DNA of 64,000 bases from Lederbergia sp. NSJ-179 (GCF_022867885.1 NZ_JALIFP010000011.1:62001-126000); one strand, 5' to 3'; shown: positions 45,014 through 56,283, numbered from the stretch's first letter. Notes: generated from the sequence alone by a model not told the origin. Translations and numbers: made by a program.

Positions 45014-46471
45014 ATGAAGTTGAGTATCTATTTATCTAATTATTGGTCTCTTTACAGTGACTTTATTAATCTTTTAAAAGATGTAAAATATCGGGAAATT
45101 CCTATTGCACTCATGACTAATTTTTATCAACAAATCAACGATGATCTTAAGAAAGAAATGGAACATCCTGACTTTGCCACAAGGTTAAACGATGCAAGTA
45201 TCAATGAGTTAAGCCAGATTCAACCTTTTTTCGAACAGATATTATCTCCTTTAAAGAAACCATTAAAGCGCCAACCAAATGGCAAAATCCTCATTAACCA
45301 AGACTACACAAGAATTCCAGTAAATGTACTGCAAGAACATTTTAGTCCGAAACATACCATCATATTATCACGTTCTAAAAATACCGATATTCATGGAATC
45401 CCGAATGAATTCAATGGTCAGTTTAAGAAGGAAACAAATAAAATCTCTGAACAATTAATTAGTGAGGTGCGTTTTATATTTGAAAAACAAGAGGACCATC
45501 CCGCTCTTAGTCATTCCTTTTTCGTCAACACATTCTTACAAAGAATTTCTATGATTGTAGAGACATTGGAATTAGTTTTCAATTTATTTGATCAAAGACA
45601 TATCGCAACAGTATTGATAGGTACAACAGAGGATATCGGTAGTCGAGCGCTGGCAGTTATTGCATCTATGAGAGGAATTCCTTGTATCTGTTTACAACAT
45701 GGTCTTCTGATCGGTGAAGAAGCTTTTATTCCAATGTTTGCAAGCTATGCAGCAGTATACGGTGAATATGAAAAAAGATGGTATTTGGCAAGAGGTTTAG
45801 AAGCAGAGAGAGTCAAAGCAATAGGTCATCCCAAGTTTGACGAAATCTTTCATTCTTCCCGATTACCTAAAAATGTGTTTTTAAAGAAATATCAACTAGA
45901 CCCTAATAAAATAACATTATTAATTGCAACTGGCCCTTATTTAGATCGACTTAAGTTCACAACGATGATCTCCGAGTTGGTTAAAAATAAGAATTACCAA
46001 ATATTAATTAAGCCACATCCGTGGGAAATAGGTAAGAATAAAATTGATCTATATAGGGAAATAGGAAGCAAATCTAAATCAGTCCATATCATTACTGATA
46101 GAAAAGTGAATACACATGATTTGATTTTCCATTCAGATGGGGTATTAACTACGCTTTCAACCGTTGGATTAGAAAGTCTTTTATTTAATAAACCCGTTTT
46201 TATTTATTATTTCATAGAACATAATCGATATTACGACTATTATGATCGATTAAGCAAATTCATGAATCATGATCCTTTAGAATTAACTAAGGTTATTTCT
46301 TTATATTTTAATTCCCAAATAAAAACAGAATATGAGAATATAAAGAATCAATTTTTACTTGATTCATATGCAAGTAAAACATCTGGTAAAGAACTTTCCA
46401 ATTTGATTTTTCAATTATCTGGTGTAAGGACAAAACAATTGGAATTTGAGCAGAAAAGCCCATCCTATTAA
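45014..46471 (+). CDS. GT-B type glycosyl/glycerophosphotransferase-like protein (SpsB-like)
   Basis: 485 residues, cytoplasmic. The C-terminal half has the nucleotide-sugar-binding look of capsule/teichoic-acid enzymes: IPCICLQHGLLIGEEAF, AVYGEYEKRWYLARGL, VKAIGHPKFDEIF, YQILIKPHPWEIGK and LTTLSTVGLESLLFNKPVFI. The QHG, GHPK, KPHP and S-GLE motifs are shared with CDP-glycerol glycerophosphotransferases, KpsS-like and UDP-GlcNAc 2-epimerase-like proteins. First gene of a plus-strand cluster with an aldo/keto reductase, a CMP-sugar synthetase and two Gfo/Idh enzymes; size and company resemble SpsB of the B. subtilis spore-coat polysaccharide operon. ATG 45014 or TTG 45020 could be the start. 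Confidence 0.72.
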   Translation: MKLSIYLSNYWSLYSDFINLLKDVKYREIPIALMTNFYQQINDDLKKEMEHPDFATRLNDASINELSQIQPFFEQILSPLKKPLKRQPNGKILINQDYTRIPVNVLQEHFSPKHTIILSRSKNTDIHGIPNEFNGQFKKETNKISEQLISEVRFIFEKQEDHPALSHSFFVNTFLQRISMIVETLELVFNLFDQRHIATVLIGTTEDIGSRALAVIASMRGIPCICLQHGLLIGEEAFIPMFASYAAVYGEYEKRWYLARGLEAERVKAIGHPKFDEIFHSSRLPKNVFLKKYQLDPNKITLLIATGPYLDRLKFTTMISELVKNKNYQILIKPHPWEIGKNKIDLYREIGSKSKSVHIITDRKVNTHDLIFHSDGVLTTLSTVGLESLLFNKPVFIYYFIEHNRYYDYYDRLSKFMNHDPLELTKVISLYFNSQIKTEYENIKNQFLLDSYASKTSGKELSNLIFQLSGVRTKQLEFEQKSPSY

Positions 46472-46496
46472 GCTAAAAAAATATGGGGTTGATATA

Positions 46497-47359
46497 GTGG
46501 AACTTGCTTTAGGTACAGTCCAATTAGGAATGAAATATGGTATCCAAGGAAATGAACAGCCTGATGTAGAGCATGCATTGAATATTTTGAATGAAGCATA
46601 TGCTTCTGGTATTCGAACATTGGATACATCATCTGTATATGGTACAGCGGAAGATGTATTGAATCAATTTCTTCATCAACCACATATCAATAAAGATCGA
46701 GTTCATGTCATAACAAAATTTAATGGCAATGTTGAAAATATAGAACAAGCAATATATTCGAGTTTATCTAGACTTGGGATTCGTTCGTTAGATGGTTATC
46801 TGCTCCATGATGCAGACCAGGTATTTAACCTTCATGCAATCAATTCCCTCGCTGAGTTAAAAAAAAACAACTAACTAAAAAAGTGGGTGTATCCGTATAT
46901 ACACCGACACAAGCATTAAAAGCATTGGAATATAAAGAGATTGATATCATTCAAGTACCGTATAATATTTTGGATAGACGGCTTGATCAGTGTGGATTTT
47001 TTCAAAGAACAAAAAAAGAAGGCGTCACTGTCTTTGCGCGTAGTGTCCTATTACAAGGATTGTTAACAATGAATGTGAACGAACTTCCCCCACAATTACA
47101 GGCAGCCAAACCGCTTTTAAATGATTTTGAAAATCTCTGTAAAAAAGCAAATGCTACACGATTAGAGGCAGCTATCAGCTTCGTACATGCACATGAGGGT
47201 ATTGATTTTGGAATCATTGGGGTCAATACTTTACAGCAACTCAATCAAATTTTAAACATTTTCAAGAAAAAAAGAAATGATCGTCTGATTGATCAATTGG
47301 CCAATCACTTTAATCATGTGGACGAAAAAGTGATAAATCCGACACGATGGAATAAATAA
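46497..47359 (+). pseudogene. Aldo/keto reductase interrupted by a frameshift at an A9 tract
   Basis: GTG 46497 (behind GGGG) starts MELALGTVQLGMKYGIQGNE, then the catalytic DTSSVYGTAEDVL (Asp, Tyr) and ITKFNG (Lys); the frame stops at 46874 after SLAELKKNN. The rest of the barrel, GVSVYTPTQALKAL, IDIIQVPYNILDRRLDQCGF, FARSVLLQGLL and FGIIGVNTLQQLNQIL, continues one frame away to 47359. The two parts join as LAELKKKQLTKKVGVSVY if the nine-A tract at 46859-46867 had ten. This is either a mutation, a sequence error, or a slippery tract that allows some full-length product by transcriptional slippage. It would reduce or rearrange a sugar for the glycan made by the neighbours. Confidence 0.8.
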
Positions 47360-47375
47360 ATAGGGAGATGAATAG

Positions 47376-48083
47376 ATGATCGCTCTAATACCAGCTAGGG
47401 GAGGATCAAAAGGTATCCCAAGAAAAAATATAAAAAATCTAAACGGCTCTCCCCTTATAAGTTATACGATAAAGGCAGCTTTGGAAGCAGGTTGTTTTTC
47501 CCGAGTAATTGTATCGACTGATAGTCAAGAAATAGCTGATGTGGCTAAACAATTCGGTGCTGAAATTCCCTTTTTACGCCCTCACGATTTAGCTACTGAT
47601 TCAGCTTTGGCGATAGATACTTATTTATATACAATGAATCGTTTACGGAAAGAAGGATCCAAAGATACCGATATTTTTACCGTATTACTCCCAACAACTC
47701 CGTTACGAACGGTGAAAAATATTCAAGAAGCTATCTTACTGTTCCATGAACATGAGCCATCTTCACTCGTTTCCGTTACGAAAGCACCGATACCATTAGA
47801 TTGGTATATGGTTAAAGATAATGAAAACATTTTACAAAAAGTGATAATCAATGACTCTGAAAAACTAAAAAATAGACAAGATGAACGCGATTATTTTATC
47901 CCTAATGGGGCCATTTACATTTTACGCAGCAAACTATTAGAAACAACAGGTAATTATTATTTTGAAAATACGATAGGATATGAAATGAAACCTGAAGAAT
48001 CGATTGACATTGATACCCCCTTTGAGTTCTTTATGGCAGAATGCATCTTAAAAGAAAGGTTCAATTTGTATGAGTGTTCCTGA
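47376..48083 (+). CDS. CMP-sugar (acylneuraminate-type) cytidylyltransferase
   Basis: 235 residues. The CTP-binding signature IPARGGSKGIPRKNIKNLNG at the N-terminus, VIVSTDSQEIADVA, FTVLLPTTPLRTVKNIQEAI and the metal-binding end GYEMKPEESIDIDTPFEFF define the NeuA/PseF/SpsF family. It activates a nonulosonic acid (sialic, pseudaminic or legionaminic type) or a Kdo-like acid as the CMP sugar. GGGAGATG precedes the ATG. There is no NeuB-type synthase or NeuC-type epimerase in the window, so the acid must be made by genes elsewhere or the cluster is incomplete. Overlaps the next gene by 14 bases. Confidence 0.88.
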   Translation: MIALIPARGGSKGIPRKNIKNLNGSPLISYTIKAALEAGCFSRVIVSTDSQEIADVAKQFGAEIPFLRPHDLATDSALAIDTYLYTMNRLRKEGSKDTDIFTVLLPTTPLRTVKNIQEAILLFHEHEPSSLVSVTKAPIPLDWYMVKDNENILQKVIINDSEKLKNRQDERDYFIPNGAIYILRSKLLETTGNYYFENTIGYEMKPEESIDIDTPFEFFMAECILKERFNLYECS

Positions 48084-49056
48084 CTATCATTCAAAATATA
48101 GGGATTTTCCATACCACAATAAAAGCCTGAAAATCGGTATGGTCGGTATGACTGAAGGCAATGGTCACCCTTACTCATGGAGTGCAATCTTTAATGGATA
48201 CAACCCTGAAGAAATGAAGTACAACCCCTTTCCTTCCATTTATTTCTATTTAGAACAGCAACCTGAAAGCACTTTTGGTATTCCTGGAGCAAAAGTGACC
48301 CATGTATTTTGCGATAAAAAAAATGACGCAGAAAATATCCAGCGTTGCAGTCTGGTCGACCATGTCGTTCGTCAACCTGAAGATATGATTGGAAGCGTCG
48401 ATGCAGTCATTATAGCAACAGATATCGGTTCAGAACATGTAGATCGCTGTAAACCGTTTATTGAAGCAGGCGTACCTTTATTTATTGATAAACCCCTCGT
48501 CGATCATATGAATGATTTAAATACATTTTATAAGTGGAAGAAAGCCGAAGGTCGATTTATTTCCTCAAGCAGTATGCGTTATTCAAAAGAAATCGAGCCT
48601 TATTATCAATCTGCATATGAATTAGGAAACCTGCGATATATCGGTGCTTATAGCCCCCAAAAATGGGAAACATATGGTATCCATTGCTTAGAGGCCATAT
48701 ACCCCATTTTGGGTCCAGGTTTTCTATCCATTCAAAATACTGGAACAAAGGAACGTAATTTTATTCATCTGATCCATCAATCTGGATGTGATGTAAATAT
48801 TGTCGTGTCCAATGATATGTATAGTGCGTTTGGCAATATAGTTCTCATGGGAACTTCATCTGCTGTTACGATTCATATGAAGGATCATTTTTATGCTTTT
48901 AAAAAACAGCTTCAGTTATTTGTACATTATCTTCGTACTGGTGTAGAGCCTATTCCTTTTAATGAAACGATAGAATTAATGAAGTTGGTCATTGGGGGTA
49001 TACAAAGCCGAGATGAAGGTGGACGAAGGATTATGTTAGATGAGATGAATATATGA
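48070..49056 (+). CDS. Gfo/Idh/MocA-like oxidoreductase of the glycan cluster
   Basis: 328 residues. An N-terminal extension (about 20 residues) precedes a degenerate nucleotide loop, IGMVGMTEGNGHPYSWSA, with an insertion after strand 1. IIATDIGSEHVDRC and LFIDKPLVDHMNDL (DKP instead of the usual EKP) mark the family. The C-terminal domain is shorter than normal and the NxxxH region is replaced by YGIHCLEAIYPILGPG. These departures suggest a specialised or non-redox function. It is translationally coupled to the cytidylyltransferase gene, so a role in making the same activated sugar is likely. Confidence 0.75.
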   Translation: MSVPDYHSKYRDFPYHNKSLKIGMVGMTEGNGHPYSWSAIFNGYNPEEMKYNPFPSIYFYLEQQPESTFGIPGAKVTHVFCDKKNDAENIQRCSLVDHVVRQPEDMIGSVDAVIIATDIGSEHVDRCKPFIEAGVPLFIDKPLVDHMNDLNTFYKWKKAEGRFISSSSMRYSKEIEPYYQSAYELGNLRYIGAYSPQKWETYGIHCLEAIYPILGPGFLSIQNTGTKERNFIHLIHQSGCDVNIVVSNDMYSAFGNIVLMGTSSAVTIHMKDHFYAFKKQLQLFVHYLRTGVEPIPFNETIELMKLVIGGIQSRDEGGRRIMLDEMNI

Positions 49057-49330
49057 AATAACAAGAATCAATTTCATAATAAGGATTTCAGTGTTAAAAC
49101 CCGAACAATGTTGATTAACGCTCCAGGCAGACGCTTTTCGCGCAAATCAACTAAATTCAAAATATAGATTGGTTATCAATGTGATTTTCCTGGATCTTAA
49201 TATTCGTATAATTCACTATAAAAGTGTCATGAAATGCTCCACATTATAATTAGACAATATATAGATGCAAAATAAAACATACACCGGGAATATAGTAACC
49301 TCGTGTAATTTTAGAAATGAGGCATCGCTT

Positions 49331-50281
49331 ATGGGAAAGCACTACAGAATAGCAATCATTGGTTTAGGTTCCATCGGTCGACGGCATTTAAAAAATATGG
49401 TGAATGTTTTAACCGAACGAGGGGCCACATTTTCCATTGACATAATAAGAAGTAACAAGGGAAAAGAGTTGGAATCTGATATATCCCCGATGATTAACCA
49501 AATCTATTATTCACATAAATTAGTTCCCAGTAACTATGACGTGATATTTATAACAAATCCAACTCATCAGCACTATCAAACGATACAGATTTATGCAGAT
49601 AAAACTAAACATATGTTTATTGAGAAGCCTGTTTTCGACCAGCCTCATATGAACGTAGATTCCCTTGGATTAAAGCGTGATCATATTTACTATGTAGCTT
49701 GTCCACTTAGATATTCTGAAATTATTCAATATCTCAAGGAAAACCTTGACATCGAACATGTTTATAGCGCCAGAGTGATTTGCTCTAGCTATCTGCCTGA
49801 TTGGAGACCAGATGTTGATTATAGAAAAATTTACAGTGCTCACAAAGACCAAGGTGGCGGTGTAGCATTAGATATGATACACGAATGGGATTATTTATGT
49901 TATCTCTTTGGTTACCCTAAAAAAGTATTAAATATTAAAGGTAAATTTTCAAATTTAGAAATTAATAGCGAGGATATTTCCCTTTATATCGCAGAGTATT
50001 CAAAAATGACTACAGAAGTCCATTTAGACTATTTTGGTCGACATCCACTGAGAGAAATACAGATATTCATGGAAGATGAAGTGATTATAGGAGACTTCAT
50101 AAAAAATGAATTGCGATTTTTAAAGAAAGATACAGTTCACAAATTCAAACAACAGACCAATGATATATATCATAAAGAAATGGACCACTTTTTTGATATG
50201 ATCGAAAATAAAGCAACCAATTTTAATAACGTAACAGATGCCGTTAATACTTTAAGAGTTGTAAATGGGGTTGTAGAATGA
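49331..50281 (+). CDS. Gfo/Idh/MocA-like oxidoreductase (PtmF-like position)
   Basis: About 316 residues from the ATG at 49331 (GAGG eight bases upstream); the frame stays open upstream to 49265. The nucleotide loop is IAIIGLGSIGRRHLKNM, followed by VIFITNPTHQHYQT and MFIEKPVFDQPHMN; the catalytic region is QGGGVALDMIHEWDYLCYLFG. This subgroup is common in nonulosonate and surface-glycan clusters of Campylobacter, Clostridium and bacilli. A 274-base gap separates it from the preceding gene; the sequence GCTCCAGGCAGACGCTTTTC in that gap resembles a degenerate Bacillaceae repeat, not a promoter I can define. Confidence 0.8.
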   Translation: MGKHYRIAIIGLGSIGRRHLKNMVNVLTERGATFSIDIIRSNKGKELESDISPMINQIYYSHKLVPSNYDVIFITNPTHQHYQTIQIYADKTKHMFIEKPVFDQPHMNVDSLGLKRDHIYYVACPLRYSEIIQYLKENLDIEHVYSARVICSSYLPDWRPDVDYRKIYSAHKDQGGGVALDMIHEWDYLCYLFGYPKKVLNIKGKFSNLEINSEDISLYIAEYSKMTTEVHLDYFGRHPLREIQIFMEDEVIIGDFIKNELRFLKKDTVHKFKQQTNDIYHKEMDHFFDMIENKATNFNNVTDAVNTLRVVNGVVE

Positions 50282-50420
50282 TTGTGAAGAGAGAAGACTA
50301 TCAGTAGCAGATTCCCGAAAGGGTTAAAGAATTTGTGTCAATTCTCTGCCCCTACAAAGATATTGACCAATTGATTAATCTAATACTACTTTATCGTAAA
50401 TCGTTTATCAAAAAAATAAA

Positions 50421-50449
50421 TAGGCAACTCCTGCTGTGTTAGTTGCCTA
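50421..50449. terminator. Bidirectional terminator between convergent genes
   Basis: TAGGCAACT (50421-50429) pairs with AGTTGCCTA (50441-50449). The minus side continues TTTATTTTTTTG, a good T-run for the gene at 50531-51433; the plus side (CTCTTTATAGTTTTT) ends the glycan cluster. Confidence 0.85.
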
Positions 50450-50530
50450 CTCTTTATAGTTTTTCGATAAAATTTCGACGTGGCTTAAATAGTGACCGCA
50501 GATCATTTAAAGACGTAGTGGTGAAAATGT

Positions 50531-51433
50531 TTATTTTTTGTAAGTTAAGGAGATGTCAGCAAGCACAGGGAAATGATCACTTGGAAATTGTCCATTCTTC
50601 TGGTAGTTAACGATTTTAATTTCATTAGTCGTTAGGTTTCCTTTCCCGAGAATCCAGTCAATACGCTTGTTAGGTCCGTTACCAGTAGGATCCTTAAAAT
50701 TATTAAATGTTCCAAAGTCTTCATTAGTTCTTGTCTTAGCGGCTTCCCATAAATCAACAAATTCTCCATCAGTTGTTAAAGTTTGATGTGGAAGACTATT
50801 TGGCGCAGCATTAAAGTCGCCTGTTAAAATTACCGGTAGCTTTGGATCAAATTGTTTTGTTACTTTAAGAATTAATTCTGCACTTTTTTCTCTTGCATTG
50901 GCCGATCGATGATCAAAGTGTGTATTAACGAAATAGAACGGTTTGTTGCTTTTTTTATCAAGGAACTTTGCCCAAGTAACCATTCTCGGATTATTATTTC
51001 CCCATGTTTTTGAACCAACCACTTCTGGTGTGTCTGACAACCAAAAATAGTCATACTCCAGTATGTTGTAATTATTTTTCTTATAAAAAATAGCGGAGTG
51101 TTTTCCATGAGTTCCGCCAATCAAATTATATTCGGGTAAAGTATTTCTTAAATCTTGCAGTTGCTTATTTAATAATTCTTGTGTCCCAATGATATCAGGC
51201 TTCTCCATGCTAATTAGTTTTCTAATGGCAGGTACCCTTTCATTCCAAGTGTGGGGGGAGGAATCCTTATTATTTTTGTATCTTAGATTAAAGGTCATCG
51301 CCTTTACATTTACCAATGTCGATTGATTTTTGTTTTCTGCTGCAAAACCTATAGAAGGTAACAAACCATTTAGGATAACAAATAAACCTGTTACCACAAA
51401 CAATAGAAGTTTCAATATTTTCTTCAATTTCAT
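50531..51433 (-). CDS. Secreted endonuclease/exonuclease/phosphatase family protein
   Basis: 300 residues. A long Sec signal peptide (KKILKLLLFVVTGLFVILNG to about residue 31, FAAE) is followed by the EEP fold: VKAMTFNLRYKNNKD, metal Glu in PDIIGTQELL, catalytic His in VNTHFDHRSANAR, LTGDFNAAPNS with the metal Asp/Asn pair, and the final catalytic SDHFPVLADI. All key residues are present. The family includes secreted nucleases, sphingomyelinase-like and sugar-phosphate phosphatases; the FNLRY and THFDH motifs are those of the YafD/endonuclease-type group. Substrate unknown; extracellular or wall-associated. Confidence 0.88.
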   Translation of the reverse strand: MKLKKILKLLLFVVTGLFVILNGLLPSIGFAAENKNQSTLVNVKAMTFNLRYKNNKDSSPHTWNERVPAIRKLISMEKPDIIGTQELLNKQLQDLRNTLPEYNLIGGTHGKHSAIFYKKNNYNILEYDYFWLSDTPEVVGSKTWGNNNPRMVTWAKFLDKKSNKPFYFVNTHFDHRSANAREKSAELILKVTKQFDPKLPVILTGDFNAAPNSLPHQTLTTDGEFVDLWEAAKTRTNEDFGTFNNFKDPTGNGPNKRIDWILGKGNLTTNEIKIVNYQKNGQFPSDHFPVLADISLTYKK

Positions 51434-52091
51434 TCCTCCTCGTTAAATTATATGACCGGAAGAAAACGTGCAAAAGTATTTTTCTCCATAAATGATTGTC
51501 AAACATGGAATAGCTAACGTACTAAATTGATAAAACTTTCTTTTTTCTATCCATAGCACGCCCACATAATCAAATTTATCCTTTATTATCTCTTTTGTTC
51601 AGATGTCTTATTCAATTAAATGTCCCATAAACACGACTTCAAAGTTATGTATAATTATTAGTTATTATAGGGTTTGCTTTTGAAAAATGATTATGTATTT
51701 CTAGGAGATTTTCTGTCAGGTACTTTAATCTTAGTTGAAGTCGCTGGGGATTTGTTGTTTTTTAATGTAAACCTATTATTTCATACACCAGAAAGTGTCA
51801 AAACAAGTATCTCCAAAAGTTTTAGTTGAGATTGCTAATTCATTTAGATGATAAATAGCTAATATAAATAAAAACACCTAATCACAAAGAAAGAATCCAT
51901 TTTGAATTATCTTTTTTCAAAATGGATTCTTTTTATTTACTATAGGATGCAGATTTGAATAAAATTTTTAATCAAGCTTTATTCCAAAGCTACATCTTTT
52001 TTTGTTTTGGAAAGGTTCAGCTACCTTTTCGGCACCTAAAATGATGTTTTCACCTTTAAAACCCTGATATATAAGAGTTTTCAAGGCTAAA
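51434..52091. other. Intergenic region with a perfect 16-bp stem-loop
   Basis: 658 bases without a gene. AAGAATCCATTTTGAA (51891-51906) is exactly complementary to TTCAAAATGGATTCTT (51916-51931), followed by TTTATTT on the plus strand. No plus-strand gene ends here, so it may serve as the distal end of the groESL transcript or belong to a small RNA; neither is shown. Confidence 0.45.
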
Positions 52092-53762
<1,671 letters not shown>

Positions 53763-54056
53763 TTAACCAATTACTGCTAATATGTCAGATTCGCGTAAAA
53801 TCAAGTATTCTGTTCCTTGGTATTTCACTTCTGTTCCAGCATATTTTGAGAAAATAATGCGGTCACCTTCAGAGACTTCAAGAGCGACTTGCTCACCGCT
53901 ATCTAGTACTCGGCCTGATCCTACAGCAATTACTTTCCCTTCTTGTGGTTTTTCCTTTGCTGTTTCCGGAAGGACAATACCGCTTGCTGTTTTTTCTTCC
54001 GATTCTACCAGTTCAATAATAACGCGATCACCTAATGGTTTTAACAAGTGAAACAA
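53763..54056 (-). CDS. groES: Co-chaperonin GroES
   Basis: 97 residues, starting [20 protein letters not shown] after the first Met residues, with the mobile loop [19 protein letters not shown] and the roof-loop/C-terminal [19 protein letters not shown]. Complete. First gene of the HrcA-controlled groESL operon; an AAGGAGG site precedes the start. Confidence 0.98.
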   Translation of the reverse strand: MFHLLKPLGDRVIIELVESEEKTASGIVLPETAKEKPQEGKVIAVGSGRVLDSGEQVALEVSEGDRIIFSKYAGTEVKYQGTEYLILRESDILAVIG

Positions 54057-54083
54057 CCTCCTTAAATATATGTAGTAGATTTA

Positions 54084-54149
54084 TTAGCACTCTAACGTGG
54101 TGAGTGCTAACTCAGTTATTATAATAATGAATTCGAATCTATTTTGCAA
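54084..54149 (-). promoter_or_regulatory. groESL promoter with CIRCE operator
   Basis: CIRCE is present without mismatch: TTAGCACTC (54084-54092), nine bases, GAGTGCTAA (54102-54110). Upstream on the minus strand are -35 TTGCAA (54149-54144) and -10 TATTAT (54126-54121) with a 17-base spacer. HrcA repression released by heat is expected. The remaining gap 54150-54569 has no gene and only a weakly structured AT-rich sequence. Confidence 0.95.
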
Positions 54150-54569
54150 GTATAAAGTGATTTTTTCTAAAAAAAATCTTTTTCCGTTTTTCTACATTAT
54201 ATGCCAAAGTCTACCTGCATAAGATTACCCAATTTTGCCATACTTTATGACTAAAATAGGGAGAAAGTCTTTTAAATTGAATGCGGTATCGTTTATTAGT
54301 AAAATGAAATAGATGCTTTGAAGGTCATTCAAAAAGTCTAAAAAAATAGCTGTCGAATTTCTTCAGCATTTCCTGCTTGTTTCTTGGATATGATTAAGGA
54401 TGGAGCTTTCTTTACATCGTCCACATTTTAGACAACGACTAGGACTAGTAGGGTGTATATCTTAGAAATTTTTGAAATGTACTGTAATGATTATTCTGAC
54501 ATAGAATCAACCGATGATCTTCTATCCGTTGCCTTCTATTTTGGATCATGATAAGAAGGGACTTTTCGT

Positions 54570-55304
54570 ATGAACAAAAAATACTTATATATTGTGATTA
54601 CTTTCTTGGCCATGCATTTATCTGCCTTCATTGGCGTGCCACTCTTATTATTTTTGGGGGTCCTCGTCTTTGACATCCCACAGAATACCATGGTTATTTG
54701 GTCAACAAGTATTTGGACTGTACTAAGCTTTATACTAGGGTTGATCGTTGTGCTACTTATTTTAAGAAAAGCAGAGCCCTATACAAAAGTGGAAAAACAA
54801 ACTCCACTCCCCTTGAACCTATCGATTCTCTGGGCAATAGGTGGAATTTTCATTGCTTTAGTTGCTCAAATGGCTGCAGCAGGAATTGAATATTTAATCG
54901 GAATTGAACCTGGATCAGAGAATACCAAGCAAATTATCGATTTGATTGAGAAAATGCCGATTGTGATCCTAGCTAGTTCCATTATCGGACCGATACTGGA
55001 AGAAATTGTCTTTAGAAAAGTCATTTTTGGGGTTTTATATAATCGGTTTTCTTTCTGGGTTTCCGCCCTTCTTAGTTCACTTGCTTTTTCAATTGCCCAT
55101 ATGGAACCGACACATCTCATTTTATACGCGGCTATGGGCTTTACCTTTTCCTTTTTATATGTCAAAACGAAAAGAATCATTGTGCCGATTCTTTCTCACA
55201 TGATGATGAATACGTTTGTGACGATTAATGCGTTTTTTCTGGATCCAGAAGATTTAAATAAAGTTCCCGAACAAGTGCAAGGGTTGATTGGGGGAATCTT
55301 TTGA
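54570..55304 (+). CDS. ydiL: CPBP family intramembrane glutamic protease (YdiL)
   Basis: 244 residues with about seven membrane helices. The CPBP/ABI motifs are present: GPILEEIVFRKVIFG (Glu-Glu plus Arg), LSSLAFSIAHM with the catalytic-site His, and ILSHMMMNTFVT with the second conserved His and Asn. It occupies the ydiL position next to groESL. Related Rce1-like proteases cleave membrane peptides; substrates in Bacillus are not known. Its end overlaps the start of the next gene by four bases. Confidence 0.92.
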   Translation: MNKKYLYIVITFLAMHLSAFIGVPLLLFLGVLVFDIPQNTMVIWSTSIWTVLSFILGLIVVLLILRKAEPYTKVEKQTPLPLNLSILWAIGGIFIALVAQMAAAGIEYLIGIEPGSENTKQIIDLIEKMPIVILASSIIGPILEEIVFRKVIFGVLYNRFSFWVSALLSSLAFSIAHMEPTHLILYAAMGFTFSFLYVKTKRIIVPILSHMMMNTFVTINAFFLDPEDLNKVPEQVQGLIGGIF

Positions 55305-55501
55305 TGAGGTCGCCGTTTTTTTCAGGTGTGATCTATATCGTTTTAGGGATCACCTTTACGATTTTTGCGATTCAACAAGTGATCATTGATGACTGGGGCT
55401 TTCTTGTTTATGCCTTACTCATTTTCGCTACCTTTGATATTGGCGCAGGCTTCCGTTTAATCGGACTGCATTTTCGTTTAAAACACAATAAAAAAAAATA
55501 A
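55301..55501 (+). CDS. ydiK: YdiK family small membrane protein
   Basis: 66 residues with two hydrophobic helices (FFSGVIYIVLGITFTIFAIQ and WGFLVYALLIFATFDIGAGF) and a basic tail (FRLKHNKKK). It corresponds in position and size to B. subtilis ydiK, translationally coupled with ydiL. Function unknown. A bidirectional terminator follows. Confidence 0.88.
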   Translation: MMRSPFFSGVIYIVLGITFTIFAIQQVIIDDWGFLVYALLIFATFDIGAGFRLIGLHFRLKHNKKK

Positions 55502-55502
55502 G

Positions 55503-55526
55503 CAGGGTACCTAAAAGGCTACCCTG
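55503..55526. terminator. Bidirectional terminator between ydiK and tatC
   Basis: CAGGGTA (55503-55509) pairs with TACCCTG (55520-55526) with an inner CCT/AGG, followed by TTTATTTTTG on the plus strand. It lies between converging genes. Confidence 0.8.
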
Positions 55527-55527
55527 T

Positions 55528-56283
55528 TTATTTTTGCTCCAGTTCCGCTTCCTTCTGCGCTTTCTGTGCCTTTCTATATCCAATCTTAGAAATCCAAACA
55601 CTAATTTCATAAAGGATCAGCAAGGGAACAGTGACCATCATATGAGAGATCACGTCTGGTGGTGTAATAAATGCTGCAATCACCAGCAAAACAAAATATG
55701 CGTATTTGCGAATTTTTGACAAGTATTGCGGGGTAATGATCCCCAGCCTTGTTAAAAATAAAAGCACGACCGGCAATTGAAAGAGCAAGCCAAACGGGAT
55801 CGTAATTTGAAATAAAAATTGAAAATATTCATTGATGCCAATCGTCGTTTGAATCCCCATATTTCCGGATAACTCGAACATAAATTTAATCACAAACGGA
55901 AATAAAATAAAATACGAAAAGGAAATTCCGGCTAAAAATAACAAAACCGAAACCGGAATATAACTAAGGGTGACTTTCCTCTCCTTCGCCAATAGACCTG
56001 GACTAATAAAAGCCCAAAGCTGATATAAAATAACAGGCGAAGTCAGAATAATTCCAATCAGAAAAGTCATTTGCATATATACCTTGAATGGATCTGTTGG
56101 TTTAAAAGCATTCATCGTTAAGTCCTGCACAGCGCTAGCATTCTGCAAAAAGCGAATGATTGGCTGCGAGAGAAAAAAACCGATTAACGTTGCCAACACG
56201 AAGAAAACGACTATAATGACCAGCCGTTTTCTCAATTCTTCTATATGTTCTAGAATGCTCATATTATCATTCTGACTCATCAC
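55528..56283 (-). CDS. tatC: Sec-independent translocase TatC
   Basis: 251 residues, six membrane segments. The cytoplasmic start SILEHIEELRKRLVIIVV carries the conserved H-EELR motif that contacts the twin-arginine signal; FLIGIILTSPVILYQLWAFI, PGLLAKERK and the later FQLPVVLLFLTRLGIITP are standard TatC. Ends with a Glu/Lys/Ala-rich tail. It lies downstream of tatA, in the same order as tatAy-tatCy of B. subtilis. Confidence 0.97.
   Translation of the reverse strand: MMSQNDNMSILEHIEELRKRLVIIVVFFVLATLIGFFLSQPIIRFLQNASAVQDLTMNAFKPTDPFKVYMQMTFLIGIILTSPVILYQLWAFISPGLLAKERKVTLSYIPVSVLLFLAGISFSYFILFPFVIKFMFELSGNMGIQTTIGINEYFQFLFQITIPFGLLFQLPVVLLFLTRLGIITPQYLSKIRKYAYFVLLVIAAFITPPDVISHMMVTVPLLILYEISVWISKIGYRKAQKAQKEAELEQK

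Noticed and set aside
49100..49145. Fragment resembling a common Bacillaceae intergenic repeat (GCTCCAGGCAGACGCTTTTC)
   Set aside because: Too short and degenerate, with no second copy seen in the window to support it.
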